Notes: a model not told the origin generated them from the sequence alone. Positions 20,529 through 30,550 are shown, numbered from the stretch's first letter. The stretch is 64,000 nt of DNA from Pseudomonadota bacterium (GCA_021848345.1 JAJZUV010000003.1:1-64000); one strand, 5' to 3'. Program-made: numbers and translations.

Positions 20529-21296
20529 GTGAGCCCTTCCGCCTCGATTTCCCCCGCGCATCAACTCCTGCTGGAACTCCAGTGGAGCGACGAGCCCACG
20601 CTGGACAATTTCGAGCCCGGCGCCAACGCCATGGCCCTGCAGGCGCTGCGCGCACTGCTGGCGGGCGACGGCGCGGCCGGGCGCGCCTTGTACCTGTGGG
20701 GCGGCGCGGCCAGCGGCAAGACCCACCTGCTGCGCGCTGCCTGCGCGGCGATGCAGGCGCAGGGACAGCCGGCCTGGCTGCTCGGACCGCACAGCCCACC
20801 CTCGCACTGGCCGGCGCTGGAACAGATCGCGCGGGCCGGGGCCCACGCGCTGCTGGCGGTCGACGACGCGCAGGACTGCAACGACTGGCAGCAGGACTGG
20901 CTGTTCGGCCTGTACAACGCGGCCCGGCAGGTCGGCTGCGGTTTCCTGGCCGCGGCCGACCGCGCCCCCGCCGAACTGGCGCTGCGCGAGGACCTGCGCA
21001 CGCGCATGGCCTGGGGCCTGGGCCTGCGCCTGCAGCCGCTGGACGACGCGGCCAAGCAACGCGTGCTGGCGCGCATCGCCGCCGCGCACGGGCTGCAGCT
21101 GCGCGAGGAGCTGAGCCGCTATATTCTCGATCACCACGCCCGGGACATGGCCTCGCTGGTGGAGCTGCTGCGCCGGCTCGACGCCTTCGCGCTGCGCCAC
21201 GGCCGTGCCGCCAGCATTCCGCTGCTCAAGGCGATGCTGAACGAGACGGCCGCCGATTCCGGGGCCCTGCCGCGGCCCTGCCCGGCCCAACCCTGA
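20529..21296 (+). CDS. hda: DnaA regulatory inactivator Hda
   Basis: Hda is a DnaA-related AAA+ protein that, with the sliding clamp, promotes ATP hydrolysis by DnaA. The 255-residue protein (GTG start) has QLLLELQWSDEPTLDNFEPG at the N-terminus, a P-loop GGAASGKTHLL and the DDAQ Walker B segment. The early QLLLEL stretch is a plausible clamp-binding motif. It is followed by the HAD phosphatase gene after 12 bases and begins a run of closely packed genes through folK. Confidence 0.92.
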   Translation: MSPSASISPAHQLLLELQWSDEPTLDNFEPGANAMALQALRALLAGDGAAGRALYLWGGAASGKTHLLRAACAAMQAQGQPAWLLGPHSPPSHWPALEQIARAGAHALLAVDDAQDCNDWQQDWLFGLYNAARQVGCGFLAAADRAPAELALREDLRTRMAWGLGLRLQPLDDAAKQRVLARIAAAHGLQLREELSRYILDHHARDMASLVELLRRLDAFALRHGRAASIPLLKAMLNETAADSGALPRPCPAQP

Positions 21297-21308
21297 TTCC
21301 ACGCGCGC

Positions 21309-21986
21309 ATGCCGCACCGCAACCTGGCCCTGTTCGATCTCGACAACACCCTGCTGCCCTTCGACTCGGACCACGCCTGGGGAGAGTTCTGCGTGCGCCT
21401 GGGCTGGGTCGACGGCGCGCAGCACCGCGAGGCCAACGACCGCTTCTACGCCGAATATCGGGCCGGCACGCTGGACCTGCCGAGCTACCTGCGCTTCTCC
21501 CTGGCGCCGCTGGTGGGCCGTTCCCCGCTGGAACTCGAACGCGCGCACGCCGAATTCATGCGCGACGTGGTGCTGCCGCAGCTGAGGCCGGCGGCGCTGG
21601 ATCTGGTGCGCAGGCACCAGGCGCAGGGCGACCTGTGCGCCATCGTCACCGCGACCAACGATTTCGTCACTGGGCCGATCGCCCGGGCCTTCGGCGTGCA
21701 GCACCTGATCGCGGTGCAGACCGAGCGCGACGCCCGCGGCCAGTACACCGGCGGCTGGGTGGGCGTGCCCTCGTTCCGCGAAGGCAAGGTGCAGCGCACC
21801 ACCGAGTGGCTGCGCGAGCAGTCGCTGCAATGGGCCGACGTCGCACGGTCGTGGTTCTATTCGGACTCGATCAACGACCGGCCCCTGCTCGAACATGTCA
21901 GCCACCCCGTCGCGGTGCACCCCGACCCGCTGCTGGCCGAACTGGCGGCGCAGCGCGGTTGGCCCGTCCTGAACCTTTTCCCATGA
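21309..21986 (+). CDS. HAD superfamily hydrolase, subfamily IB
   Basis: The 225-residue protein has motif I DLDNTLL near the N-terminus, motif II TATND, and motif IV SDSINDRPLLE, as in SerB-like phosphatases. The substrate of this betaproteobacterial group is not established; phosphoserine or histidinol-phosphate activity has been proposed for relatives. Its stop overlaps the pcnB start (ATGA), implying coupled translation in an hda-HAD-pcnB-folK unit. Confidence 0.9.
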   Translation: MPHRNLALFDLDNTLLPFDSDHAWGEFCVRLGWVDGAQHREANDRFYAEYRAGTLDLPSYLRFSLAPLVGRSPLELERAHAEFMRDVVLPQLRPAALDLVRRHQAQGDLCAIVTATNDFVTGPIARAFGVQHLIAVQTERDARGQYTGGWVGVPSFREGKVQRTTEWLREQSLQWADVARSWFYSDSINDRPLLEHVSHPVAVHPDPLLAELAAQRGWPVLNLFP

Positions 21987-23434
21987 TCCGAAAACTCATC
22001 GATCGCATCTTCTCCCCCAGGAAGGCCGCCGGCGCGCTGGGCAAGCGGGTCGAGACACCGGGCTCCGGCCTGGGCATCGACCCCTCGCGCCTGCCCAACT
22101 CGGCGCTGACCGTCGTGCGCACCCTGCAGCAGGCCGGATTCGAGGCCTACATCGTCGGCGGCGCGGTACGCGACATGCTGCTGGGGCTCAAGCCCAAGGA
22201 CTTCGACGTGGCCACCAACGCCACGCCCGAGCAGGTCAAGCCGCTGTTCCGGCGCGCCCTGCTGATCGGCCGGCGCTTCCGCATCGTGCACGTGCTGTTC
22301 GGGCGCGAGGTCATCGAGGTGTCGACCTTCCGCGCCAATCCGGACGGCGCGTCGGCTGCGGTCGACGGCGACGAACGCGACGCCCACAAGCTGGCCGGGC
22401 GCCACCACGCGGTGGACACCAGCGGGCGCGTGCTGCGCGACAACGTCTGGGGCAGCCAGGACGAGGACGCGGCGCGGCGCGACTTCAGCGTCAACGCGCT
22501 GTACTACGACCCGTCGCGCGACATGGTGATCGACTACCACCACGGCCTGCGCGACCTCAAGGCGCGCACCCTGCGCATGATCGGCGAACCCTCGCGGCGC
22601 TATCGCGAGGATCCGGTGCGCCTGCTGCGCGTGGCCCGCTTCGCCGCCAAGCTGGGCTTCGACATCGCGCCGGGCACGCTGCACCCCATCGCCTCGCATG
22701 CCGAACTGTTGCGAAACGTCCCGTCGGCCCGACTGTTCGACGAGACCATCAAGCTGCTGCAGACCGGCCACGCGCTGGCCTCGCTGGACAACCTGCGCCG
22801 CCTGGGCCTGCACAAGGGCCTGCTGCCCTTGATCGACCTGGCGCTGAGCCAGCCGCGCGGCGAGGCCTTCGTGATGGCCGCGCTTGGCGACACCGATGCG
22901 CGCATCGGTGCCGGCAAGACGGCCAGCCCGGCGTTCCTGTTCGCCTGCCTGCTGTGGCCGCAGGTGGGCCAGCGCTGGACCCAGTTGCAGGTCGAGGGCG
23001 TGCCGCTGATCGCGGCGCTGGACCAGGCCGCCGACGAGGTGCTGGCGGCGCAGGCCGAGCGCCTGGCCATCCAGCGACGCATCAGCGTGGACATGCGGGA
23101 AATCTGGGCGCTGCAGCCCCGCCTGGCGCGGCGCAGTTCGCGCTACGCCTACGGCGCGCTGGAACACCCGCGTTTCCGCGCCGGCTTCGACTTCCTGCTG
23201 CTGCGCGCGCGCACCGGCGAAGCGGCGCCCGAACTGGCCCAATGGTGGCAGGATTTCCAGGATGCCGACGAGGCCGGGCGCGCCGACCTGCTGGAACAGG
23301 CGGCCCGCGGCGGGCCGGCGGAGGCCCCGAAGAAGCGCCGCCGGCGCCGGCGCAAGCCGGGCGCCGGCGCCGACTCGCCCGCGGCGGAGGCCACGGCGTC
23401 GGGCGACACCAGCGACACCGGGACGCAGCATTGA
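21983..23434 (+). CDS. pcnB: Poly(A) polymerase I
   Basis: PcnB adds poly(A) tails that mark RNAs for decay. The 483-residue protein carries the nucleotidyltransferase signature IVGGAVRDMLLGLKPKDFDV, the RRDFSVNALYYDP segment and the RRYREDPVRLLRVARFAAKL helix that separates poly(A) polymerases from CCA-adding enzymes. The C-terminus ends in a very basic KKRRRRRRKP stretch expected to bind RNA. It overlaps the HAD gene by four bases and folK by four bases (TTGA). Confidence 0.94.
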   Translation: MIRKLIDRIFSPRKAAGALGKRVETPGSGLGIDPSRLPNSALTVVRTLQQAGFEAYIVGGAVRDMLLGLKPKDFDVATNATPEQVKPLFRRALLIGRRFRIVHVLFGREVIEVSTFRANPDGASAAVDGDERDAHKLAGRHHAVDTSGRVLRDNVWGSQDEDAARRDFSVNALYYDPSRDMVIDYHHGLRDLKARTLRMIGEPSRRYREDPVRLLRVARFAAKLGFDIAPGTLHPIASHAELLRNVPSARLFDETIKLLQTGHALASLDNLRRLGLHKGLLPLIDLALSQPRGEAFVMAALGDTDARIGAGKTASPAFLFACLLWPQVGQRWTQLQVEGVPLIAALDQAADEVLAAQAERLAIQRRISVDMREIWALQPRLARRSSRYAYGALEHPRFRAGFDFLLLRARTGEAAPELAQWWQDFQDADEAGRADLLEQAARGGPAEAPKKRRRRRRKPGAGADSPAAEATASGDTSDTGTQH

Positions 23435-23991
23435 ACGTGCGCGCGGCCGACCCGGTCAGTCCGGCGCCACCGGCAGGGCCGGCCGCCGACCCGCGGATCG
23501 CGCTGATCGGGCTGGGCGCCAACCTGGGAGACGCCGCGCGGACCCTGCGCGCGGCGCTGCGCGACCTCGCCGACTGCCCCGGCTGCGAGCTGCTGGGCTG
23601 CTCCGGCCTGTGGAGCAGTGCCCCGGTCGACGCGCAGGGCCCCGACTACTGCAACGCCGTGGCGGAGCTGCGCTGCGAGCTCGCTCCCCACGAACTGCTC
23701 AGGGAATTGCAAAGGGTGGAGCAGCGCCACGGACGGGTGCGCCCGAGCGGCGTGCGCAATGCGCCCCGCACCCTCGACCTGGATCTGCTGTGCTTCGGCG
23801 AGCGGCGGCTGCACACGCCCGAGCTCAGCCTGCCGCACCCGCGCATGCATCTGCGCGCCTTCGTGCTGGCCCCGCTGGCCGAACTGCGGCCAGGGTGGCG
23901 CCTGCCGGACGGCGAGCCCATCGCCGAGGCCTTGCGCCGCCTGCGGGCCGAAGGGCAGCAACTGCGGCGCATCGGCCCCCTGGCGCCCTGA
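23431..23991 (+). CDS. folK: 6-hydroxymethyl-7,8-dihydropterin pyrophosphokinase
   Basis: FolK transfers pyrophosphate to the pterin in folate synthesis. The 186-residue protein shows [18 protein letters not shown] and then the HPPK signature [14 protein letters not shown] followed by [20 protein letters not shown]. The TTG start at 23431 overlaps the pcnB stop; GTG at 23437 is almost as likely and would shorten the protein by two residues. A roughly 25-residue Pro/Ala leader precedes the domain. Confidence 0.93.
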   Translation: MNVRAADPVSPAPPAGPAADPRIALIGLGANLGDAARTLRAALRDLADCPGCELLGCSGLWSSAPVDAQGPDYCNAVAELRCELAPHELLRELQRVEQRHGRVRPSGVRNAPRTLDLDLLCFGERRLHTPELSLPHPRMHLRAFVLAPLAELRPGWRLPDGEPIAEALRRLRAEGQQLRRIGPLAP

Positions 23992-24060
23992 TCCGGCGCC
24001 GCCGCGCCGCGCCGCGCGTGGCCCAGATCGGCGAATTCGGAGACCGCCGCGGCTTGGGGC

Positions 24061-24066
24061 TATAAT
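24061..24066 (+). promoter_or_regulatory. rpsP operon promoter -10
   Basis: A perfect TATAAT lies 146 bases upstream of the rpsP ATG within a locally AT-richer stretch. The -35 region (TTCGGA at 24036-24041, spacer 19) is a weak match. A transcript from here would have a leader of about 140 nucleotides, long enough for structure; none was resolved by eye. Confidence 0.6.
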
Positions 24067-24211
24067 GAAATGTTTCCCGGCGACCCTCGCCTGCACGCAA
24101 GGCGCGAGAGTCCGTGGAGTGTGGTTCCCTGAACGGGCTGGTCGAACCGAGCCGCCGGGGCTACCGATTTCTCGCAGCAACCGATTCGAAGCAATCGCAG
24201 GAATTCCGATC

Positions 24212-24499
24212 ATGGTCGTCATTCGTCTGTCCCGCGCCGGCGCCAAGGGCCGCCCCTTCTACCACATCGTGGCCACCGACTCGCGCAACCGCCGCGACGG
24301 GCGCTACATCGAGCGCCTGGGCTTCTACAACCCGGTGGCCCGCGGCCAGGAAGAAGGCCTGCGTGTGTCGCTGGAGCGCCTGCAGTACTGGACCGGCGTC
24401 GGTGCGCAGCTGTCCGACACCGTGCAGCGCCTGGTCAAGCAACAGGCCAAGCAACCGGCCCCGCAAGCGGCCCAGCAAGCGGCCACCGCCGCGGCTTGA
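24212..24499 (+). CDS. rpsP: 30S ribosomal protein S16
   Basis: The 95-residue protein starts [20 protein letters not shown] and contains [19 protein letters not shown], the S16 signature. The C-terminus is extended by an Ala/Gln-rich tail. First gene of the conserved rpsP-rimM-trmD-rplS cluster; its TGA overlaps the rimM ATG (TGATG). Confidence 0.97.
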   Translation: MVVIRLSRAGAKGRPFYHIVATDSRNRRDGRYIERLGFYNPVARGQEEGLRVSLERLQYWTGVGAQLSDTVQRLVKQQAKQPAPQAAQQAATAAA

Positions 24500-25149
24500 T
24501 GCCCGACCGGTCGCGGCCGCGCTCCGGCGCGACCGCGCGGCAGCGCGCGATGAACCCCGACACGCGCGGCAAGGCGCCCGGCGCCGGAGCGACGCCCGAA
24601 GGGCGCTGGCCCGATGGCCTGATCGAAGTGGGCCACGTGCTCGACGCCTGGGGCACGCGCGGGTGGATCAAGGTCGCGCCCGACGCGGCCGATCCCGCGG
24701 CACTGCTCAAGGCCCCGATCTGGTGGTTGCGCAGTCCGTCCGCCGCAGGTGCCGCGCGGCACCTGGAACTTCCCCGGCGCCTGGCGCGCCGTCACGCCCA
24801 AAGCGTGGTGGCCCTGCTCGAGGGAATCGCCGAGCGTGACCAGGCCGAGGCCCTGAAGGGCTGGAGCATCCATCTGCGCCGCGAGGACTTCCCGCCTCCG
24901 GCGGGCGACGAGTTCTACTGGGTCGATCTGATCGGTTGCGAGGTGAGCAACCGCGAGGGCGTGCTCCTGGGGCGCGTGGTCGGCCTGCTCGACAGCGGCG
25001 CGCAGGCCGTGCTGCGCCTGCGGCGCCCCGAGTCCGAGGCGCCGGCACAGGCGGCCGAGCGACTGATCCCCTTCGTCGACGCCTACATCGTCTCGGTCGA
25101 GCTGGACGCGCGGCGCATCGTCGCCGACTGGCAGCCCGACTACGACTGA
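24499..25149 (+). CDS. rimM: 16S rRNA-processing protein RimM
   Basis: RimM assists 30S head assembly with S19. The protein (216 residues from the ATG overlapping the rpsP stop) has a disordered Arg/Gly-rich leader, the RimM domain opening [18 protein letters not shown], and a C-terminal PRC-barrel with [13 protein letters not shown] and [14 protein letters not shown]. The start is uncertain: ATG at 24550 would give 199 residues and still precede the domain. Confidence 0.93.
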   Translation: MPDRSRPRSGATARQRAMNPDTRGKAPGAGATPEGRWPDGLIEVGHVLDAWGTRGWIKVAPDAADPAALLKAPIWWLRSPSAAGAARHLELPRRLARRHAQSVVALLEGIAERDQAEALKGWSIHLRREDFPPPAGDEFYWVDLIGCEVSNREGVLLGRVVGLLDSGAQAVLRLRRPESEAPAQAAERLIPFVDAYIVSVELDARRIVADWQPDYD

Positions 25150-25159
25150 GGGGGCGTCG

Positions 25160-25954
25160 ATGCCGCGCTTCGACGTTCTCACCCTGTTCGCGGGCTACTT
25201 CGAGCCGCTGCGCAGCCAGGGCATCTGCCGACGCGCCTTCGACAGCGGCGCGCTGCAACTGCATGCCTGGAACCCGCGCGACCACGCCAGCGGCGCGCAT
25301 CGCAGCGTGGACGACCGCCCCTACGGCGGCGGCCCGGGCATGGTGATGCTGGCCGAACCGCTGCTGGGCGCCTTGCGCGCCGCGCAGGCGGCGCGGCGCG
25401 AGGCCGGGCTGGGCGCCGCCCCGGTGCTGCTGTTCAGCCCCACCGGGCGCGCGCTGCGCCAGCCCGAGGTGCAGGAGCTGGCCGCATCCGAAGGCGCGGT
25501 GCTGGTGTGCGGGCGCTACGAGGGCGTGGACCAGCGCTTCATCGATCGTTACGTGGACCGGGAAATCAGCCTGGGCGACTTCGTGCTGTCCGGCGGCGAG
25601 ATCCCGGCGATGGCCCTGATCGACGCGGTAGCGCGTCTGCAGCCCGGCGTGCTGGGCGACGAACTGTCGGCGCAGCAGGACAGCTTCTCCGACGGCCTGC
25701 TGGACTGCCCCCACTACACGCGCCCGCCGAGCTTCGAGGGCAGCGAGGTGCCGCAGGTCCTGCAAAGCGGAGACCACGCGCGCATCGCGCGCTGGCGCCG
25801 GGACCGCATGATCGAGCTGAGCTGGCTCAGGCGCCCCGAACTGGTGCTGGAACTCGAACGCGCCGGACGTCTGGACCGCCACGACCTGCGCATGCTGGCG
25901 ACGTTGCGCGCGCGGAACGCCGAAACCTCCGGGGACGCGTCCGGACAGGCCTGA
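25160..25954 (+). CDS. trmD: tRNA (guanine-N1)-methyltransferase
   Basis: TrmD makes m1G37 in tRNAs, preventing frameshifts. The 264-residue protein has [12 protein letters not shown] at the start, [13 protein letters not shown], and the SAM-binding trefoil-knot segments [13 protein letters not shown] and [13 protein letters not shown]. It is ten bases downstream of rimM and shares its operon. Confidence 0.97.
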   Translation: MPRFDVLTLFAGYFEPLRSQGICRRAFDSGALQLHAWNPRDHASGAHRSVDDRPYGGGPGMVMLAEPLLGALRAAQAARREAGLGAAPVLLFSPTGRALRQPEVQELAASEGAVLVCGRYEGVDQRFIDRYVDREISLGDFVLSGGEIPAMALIDAVARLQPGVLGDELSAQQDSFSDGLLDCPHYTRPPSFEGSEVPQVLQSGDHARIARWRRDRMIELSWLRRPELVLELERAGRLDRHDLRMLATLRARNAETSGDASGQA

Positions 25955-25979
25955 GCGGCTTTCCCGCCGGGCATTGCGG

Positions 25980-25985
25980 TATACT
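25980..25985 (+). promoter_or_regulatory. Possible internal promoter upstream of rplS
   Basis: TATACT lies 76 bases before the rplS ATG in the 106-base gap between trmD and rplS. It matches the -10 consensus at five of six positions; the -35 is poor. It could let rplS be transcribed independently of the upstream operon. Confidence 0.35.
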
Positions 25986-26060
25986 CGAGCGTTTTTCGCG
26001 ATCCTCTGCCCGGCACAATCCTCCTACAACCCGCGCGGCGCAAGATCCCAGGAGTCCTCC

Positions 26061-26426
26061 ATGAGCAGTCATCTGATCCAGCAACTCGAGCAGGAAGAAA
26101 TCCAGCGCCTGACCCAGGGCAAGGAGATCCCCGATTTCGCCCCCGGCGACACCGTGGTGGTCAACGTCAACGTGGTCGAAGGTTCGCGCAAGCGCGCGCA
26201 GGCCTACGAAGGCGTGGTGATCGCGCGCAGCAACCGCGGGCTGAACTCCAGCTTCATCGTGCGCAAGATCTCCTCCGGCGAAGGCGTCGAGCGTACCTTC
26301 CAGCTGTACTCGCCGATGATCGCCTCCATCCAGGTCAAGCGCCGCGGCGACGTGCGCCGCGCCAAGCTGTACTACCTGCGCGGGCGCACCGGCAAGTCGG
26401 CCCGCATCAAGGAAAAGCTGGCCTGA
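26061..26426 (+). CDS. rplS: 50S ribosomal protein L19
   Basis: The 121-residue protein contains the L19 hallmarks [35 protein letters not shown] and [20 protein letters not shown]. An AGGAG Shine-Dalgarno lies seven bases before the ATG. It closes the rpsP-rimM-trmD-rplS cluster and is followed by a terminator. Confidence 0.97.
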   Translation: MSSHLIQQLEQEEIQRLTQGKEIPDFAPGDTVVVNVNVVEGSRKRAQAYEGVVIARSNRGLNSSFIVRKISSGEGVERTFQLYSPMIASIQVKRRGDVRRAKLYYLRGRTGKSARIKEKLA

Positions 26427-26467
26427 CCATCGACGCGAAGATGCCCCCGGCATCGCGCCCGATGCGC

Positions 26468-26497
26468 AGCCGACCCTCGGGTCGGCTGTTTGCTTTT
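26468..26497 (+). terminator. Terminator downstream of rplS
   Basis: An 8-base stem AGCCGACC / GGTCGGCT with a CTCG loop is followed by GTTTGCTTTT, the pattern of an intrinsic terminator, 41 bases after the rplS stop. Confidence 0.85.
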
Positions 26498-26534
26498 GGG
26501 CACGCGCCGAACGATGCAAGGCCCGTAGGCCCCA

Positions 26535-26678
26535 TGAGCGCCGCGCGCGGCCGCTCCGAAGCGGCGCTCCACTCCCTCGGGGAGTCGAGCGTAGCGAGGA
26601 GGGCTGTCCTGAGCGCCGCGCGCGGCCGCTCCGAAGCGGCGCTCCACTCCCTCGGGGAGTCGAGCGTAGCGAGGAGGG
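26535..26678. repeat. Two tandem copies of a 69-bp element (75-bp period)
   Basis: Bases 26535-26603 and 26610-26678 are identical as far as can be read by eye, separated by six bases (CTGTCC). Each copy holds nested inverted repeats: GAGCGCCGC / GCGGCGCTC, an alternative GCCGCT / AGCGGC hairpin, and CTCCC / GGGAG. The end of the second copy, GAGGAGGG at 26671-26678, falls seven bases before the ATG of the NUDIX gene and looks like its Shine-Dalgarno. The element resembles a REP-type extragenic palindrome; a genome search is needed to know its copy number. Confidence 0.85.
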
Positions 26679-26685
26679 TCGTCAC

Positions 26686-27438
26686 ATGACCACGCCAGGA
26701 CCCCTTCCCACCCAGCAGGCCGAACAGGCGCCGGTGCTGGAGCGCCACGACCAACTGCCCGCGGTGCCGCCGCAGCGCCTGCAGCCGCAGGCCTTGCGCG
26801 AAACCTTCGCGCGCTGGCATGGCGCCGGCGCGACCGGCGGCGCCGCGGCCTGGCAGCCAGAACGAGCCGGTGACCTGGCGCCCCACCAGCCCCGCGCGCT
26901 GCGCCAGGCCTCGGTCCTGGTGCCGCTGGTGGTACGCGAATCCGGGTTGCAGCTGCTGCTGACCCGGCGCGACCCACGGCTTTCCGTGCATGCCGGTCAG
27001 ATCAGCTTTCCCGGCGGCGGGCGCGACCCGGACGACCGCGACGCGGTGCACACGGCGCTGCGCGAGGCCGAGGAGGAGATCGGGCTGGCCCCGGCCGCGG
27101 TGGAGACCCTGGGCTGCATGCCCCTGTACACCACGGTCACCGGCTTCGCCGTGACCCCGGTGGTGGCGCTGGTCGACCCGCGCGCGCCCTGGCGACCGCA
27201 GCAGACCGAGGTCGCCGAGGTGTTCGAGGTGCCGCTGGCCTTCCTGATGAACCCCGCGCATCACGAGCTGCGCGGCTGGGACACGCCGGAGGCCGCCGCG
27301 GGGGTTCCCGGCGCGGGCCCGGGGCGGCGCGTGTTCTTCGCCATGCCCTGGCGCGACGAGCGCACCGGACAACAGTACTTCATCTGGGGCGCCACCGCGG
27401 CCATGATCCGCAACCTGTACCGGCTGCTCATCGCTTAG
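26686..27438 (+). CDS. NUDIX hydrolase, probable CoA pyrophosphatase
   Basis: The 250-residue protein has a Gln/Pro-rich N-terminal third and a NUDIX domain with SFPGGGRDPDD followed by ALREAEEEIGL. The full pattern fits the CoA-pyrophosphatase (NudL/Nudt7) branch, including RRDPRLSVHAGQISFPGG upstream of the Nudix box. It would cleave CoA or related dinucleotides. The first Glu of the classical box appears as Asp, common in this branch. Translation starts directly downstream of the tandem repeat. Followed nine bases later by the CobD-like gene. Confidence 0.9.
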   Translation: MTTPGPLPTQQAEQAPVLERHDQLPAVPPQRLQPQALRETFARWHGAGATGGAAAWQPERAGDLAPHQPRALRQASVLVPLVVRESGLQLLLTRRDPRLSVHAGQISFPGGGRDPDDRDAVHTALREAEEEIGLAPAAVETLGCMPLYTTVTGFAVTPVVALVDPRAPWRPQQTEVAEVFEVPLAFLMNPAHHELRGWDTPEAAAGVPGAGPGRRVFFAMPWRDERTGQQYFIWGATAAMIRNLYRLLIA

Positions 27439-27447
27439 CATGCGCAC

Positions 27448-28419
27448 ATGGCGTTCTTCTCCGTCCTGCTTTCCTTGCTGCTGGAACAGATCAAGCCCCT
27501 CGGGCGCCTGAGCCTGGTCTACGCGCTGCGCACCTGGGTCGCCGACTTCGCGTCGCGCAATTTCGACGCCGGCGAGCGCCGCCACGGCCTGGCCGCCTGG
27601 TTCATCGCGGTGGTGCTGCCGTCGCTGCTGACCCTGGGGGTGTACTGGACGGCATTGCGCGTGAACGTGCTGCTGGCCTTCGCGTGGAATGTCGCGGTGC
27701 TGTATTTCACGCTGGGTTTCCGGCAGTTCTCCCACTATTTCACCGACATCAGCGACGCGTTGAATCGCGGGGACATTCCCGGCGCGCGCGCCATCCTGCG
27801 CCAGTGGAAATCCCTGGACACGCTGGAGATGTCGGCCGACGACGTGATCCAGCAGACCATCGAGCACGCGCTGGTGGCCGCGCAGCGCTACGTGCTGGGC
27901 GTGTTCTTCTGGTTCCTGCTGCCCCTGGGCCCGGCCGGCGCGGTGCTCTACCGCATGGCCGAGTTCACCGCCGGCAAGTGGAACTCCAGCGGGTCCGAGG
28001 CCAGCCCCTGGCTGCGCGAGTTCGCCAGCCGCGCCTTTTTCGTGCTCGACTGGCTGCCGGCGCGCCTGACCGCGGTGGGCTACGCGGTGGTGGGCAACTT
28101 CGAGGAAGCGGCCGACATGTGGCGCAACTACGCGCGCCTGTGGCCGGACAGCAATACCGGGGCCATGCTGGCCTCGGCGGCCGGCGCGGTGGGCATCCGC
28201 CTCGGCGCCACCGCCAACCCGGTGGCCCCCGAGGGCCCGGAGCCGGGCGAGCACACCTGGGGCGAGGCGATCGACGCCGAACCCCTGGTGGCGCCGCAGA
28301 TGCCCGGCGCGGTGCCCCAGGCGGGGCACCTGCGCAGCGTGGTCGGACTGGTGTGGCGCTCGGTGCTGCTGTGGATGCTGCTGCTGGCCGTGGTCACCAT
28401 CACCATGTGGGTGTCCTGA
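27448..28419 (+). CDS. CobD/CbiB family membrane protein
   Basis: The 323-residue protein has several membrane segments (e.g. around residues 50-90, 150-175 and 300-320) and the CobD-like patterns LGFRQFSHYFTDISDALN and ARAILRQWKSLDT. In CobD/CbiB the family makes adenosylcobinamide from cobyric acid; in many betaproteobacteria this gene is found beside the NUDIX gene and away from cobalamin genes, so its role may be different. It converges with htpG. Confidence 0.82.
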   Translation: MAFFSVLLSLLLEQIKPLGRLSLVYALRTWVADFASRNFDAGERRHGLAAWFIAVVLPSLLTLGVYWTALRVNVLLAFAWNVAVLYFTLGFRQFSHYFTDISDALNRGDIPGARAILRQWKSLDTLEMSADDVIQQTIEHALVAAQRYVLGVFFWFLLPLGPAGAVLYRMAEFTAGKWNSSGSEASPWLREFASRAFFVLDWLPARLTAVGYAVVGNFEEAADMWRNYARLWPDSNTGAMLASAAGAVGIRLGATANPVAPEGPEPGEHTWGEAIDAEPLVAPQMPGAVPQAGHLRSVVGLVWRSVLLWMLLLAVVTITMWVS

Positions 28420-28453
28420 GCCCGGACCCCGGACACCCCGCGCACCAGCGCCT

Positions 28454-30421
28454 TCAGTCCACCGCGCGCAGCAGCCAGCGGTTGACCCGCTGCACGTAGG
28501 CGGCGGGATCCTCCGGCATGCCGCCCTCGGCCAGCAGGGCCTGGTCGAACAGGATGCGGCTGAGCTCGGCGAAGGCCTCGTCCTGCCCCTCCCCGGACGC
28601 CTTGCCCTGCAGGCGCTTGACCAGCTCGTGCTCGGGGTTGATTTCCAGGATCGGCTCGGAGCGCGGCGCCTCCTGCCCCGCCTGGCGCAGCAGGCGCGCC
28701 AGGTGCGAGCTGAGTTCGCCCTCGTCGGCCACCAGGCAGGCCGGCGACTCGACCAGGCGCGAGCTGATGCGAACGTCCTTCGCCAGCCCCTGCAGCGCCG
28801 CCTTCATGCGCTCGAGCAGTTCCTTGTGGGTCTGCGCGGCTTCCTCGGCCTGGCGCTTGTCCTGCTCGTCCTGCAGCGCGCCCAGATCGGCACCGCCGCG
28901 CGCCACCGACTGCAGCGGCTTGCCGCCGAACTCGTGCAGCGAGCCGAGCATCCACTCGTCCACGCGGTCGGTCAGCAGCAGCACCTCGACGCCCTTGCTG
29001 CGGAACATCTCCAGCTGCGGGCTGGAGCGCGCGGCGCGCGGGTTGTCGGCGGTGACGTAGTAGATCGCCGTCTGCTCGGGCTTCATGCGCGCCACGTAGT
29101 CGGCCAGCGAGACGTCCTGCGCGTCCCCATCGTTGTGGGTGGAGGCAAAGCGCAGCAGCCCGGCCAGGCGCTCCCGGTTGGCGAAGTCCTCCCCCACCCC
29201 TTCCTTGAGCACCTGCCCGAACTCGTTCCAGAACAGCGCGTACTTGTCGCGCTGGGCCTGGTCCTCGCTGCCGGCCATGTCCTCGAGCATCTGCAGCACG
29301 CGGCGCGTGCTGCCGTCGCGGATGGCACGCATGTCGCGGCTTTCCTGCAGCAGTTCCCGCGACACGTTCAGCGGCAGGTCGGCGCTGTCGATCACCCCGC
29401 GCACGAAACGCAGGTACCCCGGCAGCAGGCTGCCGGCATCGTCCAGGATGAACACGCGCTTGACGTAGAGCTTGACCCCGGCCTGGGTGTCGCGGTTGTA
29501 CAGGTCGAACGGCGCCTTGGCCGGCACGTACAGCAGTTGCGTGTACTCGCTGCGGCCCTCCACGCGGTTGTGGGTCCAGGCCAGCGGGGCCTGGTCGTCG
29601 TGGGCGATCTGCTTGTAGAAGTCGACGTACTGCTGCTCGTCGAGCTCGGACTTGGGCCGCGCCCACAGCGCCGCGGCCTTGTTCACCTGTTCCCACTCGT
29701 CGCGCACCACGTCCTGCTTGGTCTCGGCGTCCCACTCGCGCTTGCGCATCTCGATGGGCAGGGAGATGTGGTCGGAGTAGCGCCCGACGATGCTCTTGAG
29801 TTTCCACTGCGCCAGCAGATCGCCGAACTGCTGCTCCTCCGCGTCGGCGCGCAGGTGCAGGATCACGTCGGTGCCGCGCCCGGGGCGTTCGATGGCCTCG
29901 ACGCTGAACTCGCCGGTGCCGTCGGATGACCAGCGCACGCCCTGCGAGGCGGGCAGCCCGGCGCGGCGGCTTTCCACGACGATGCGATCGGCGACGATGA
30001 ACCCGGAGTAGAAGCCCACGCCGAACTGGCCGATCAGGCTGGCGTCGCCCTTGCGGTCCTCGCCCATGCGTTGCATGAACTCGCGCGTGCCGGACTTGGC
30101 GATCGTGCCCAGATGCTCGATCGCATCCTCCATGGACAGCCCGATGCCGTTGTCGCCGACCGTCAGCGTGCGGGCCTCGGGGTCGAAATCGATGCGGATG
30201 CGCAGCGCCGAATCGCCCTCCCACAACGCGCTGTCGTCGATGGCCAGGTAGCGCAGCTTGTCGCAGGCGTCCGAGGCGTTGGAGATCAGCTCGCGCAGGA
30301 AGATGTCCCGATTGGAGTACAGGGAATGCGCGACCAGGTGCAGCAGTTGCCGGACCTCGGCCTGGAAGGCATGGGTATGCGGCGCGCCGGCCTGCGGCGG
30401 ATTCGAGGTGGATGTGCTCAT
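28454..30421 (-). CDS. htpG: Molecular chaperone HtpG (Hsp90)
   Basis: The 655-residue protein has the GHKL ATPase motifs [26 protein letters not shown] and [11 protein letters not shown], a middle domain with the conserved [12 protein letters not shown] and [18 protein letters not shown], and a C-terminal dimerisation region ending in a short Arg/Ala/Val tail with no MEEVD, as in bacteria. The length is slightly above that of E. coli HtpG. tatD lies downstream of it in reverse order: tatD is the upstream gene on the minus strand, with a 129-base gap. Confidence 0.96.
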   Translation of the reverse strand: MSTSTSNPPQAGAPHTHAFQAEVRQLLHLVAHSLYSNRDIFLRELISNASDACDKLRYLAIDDSALWEGDSALRIRIDFDPEARTLTVGDNGIGLSMEDAIEHLGTIAKSGTREFMQRMGEDRKGDASLIGQFGVGFYSGFIVADRIVVESRRAGLPASQGVRWSSDGTGEFSVEAIERPGRGTDVILHLRADAEEQQFGDLLAQWKLKSIVGRYSDHISLPIEMRKREWDAETKQDVVRDEWEQVNKAAALWARPKSELDEQQYVDFYKQIAHDDQAPLAWTHNRVEGRSEYTQLLYVPAKAPFDLYNRDTQAGVKLYVKRVFILDDAGSLLPGYLRFVRGVIDSADLPLNVSRELLQESRDMRAIRDGSTRRVLQMLEDMAGSEDQAQRDKYALFWNEFGQVLKEGVGEDFANRERLAGLLRFASTHNDGDAQDVSLADYVARMKPEQTAIYYVTADNPRAARSSPQLEMFRSKGVEVLLLTDRVDEWMLGSLHEFGGKPLQSVARGGADLGALQDEQDKRQAEEAAQTHKELLERMKAALQGLAKDVRISSRLVESPACLVADEGELSSHLARLLRQAGQEAPRSEPILEINPEHELVKRLQGKASGEGQDEAFAELSRILFDQALLAEGGMPEDPAAYVQRVNRWLLRAVD

Positions 30422-30550
30422 GTCGGTCGGGTGTGGAACGGAGAAGCGGGATCGGACGGGCGGCCGTCGACGCGGCCGCTCAGCCGCAAGGGTGAGCCGC
30501 GGTCGCAGCGCGCCCTCGCTGCCCCGCAGATGGGGGCTGCCAGCCGGACT

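Noticed and set aside
26407-26977. Minus-strand frame translating the 75-bp repeat as a repeated peptide
   Set aside because: It overlaps the NUDIX gene and terminator, has no ribosome-binding site, and the repetition simply follows from the DNA repeat.
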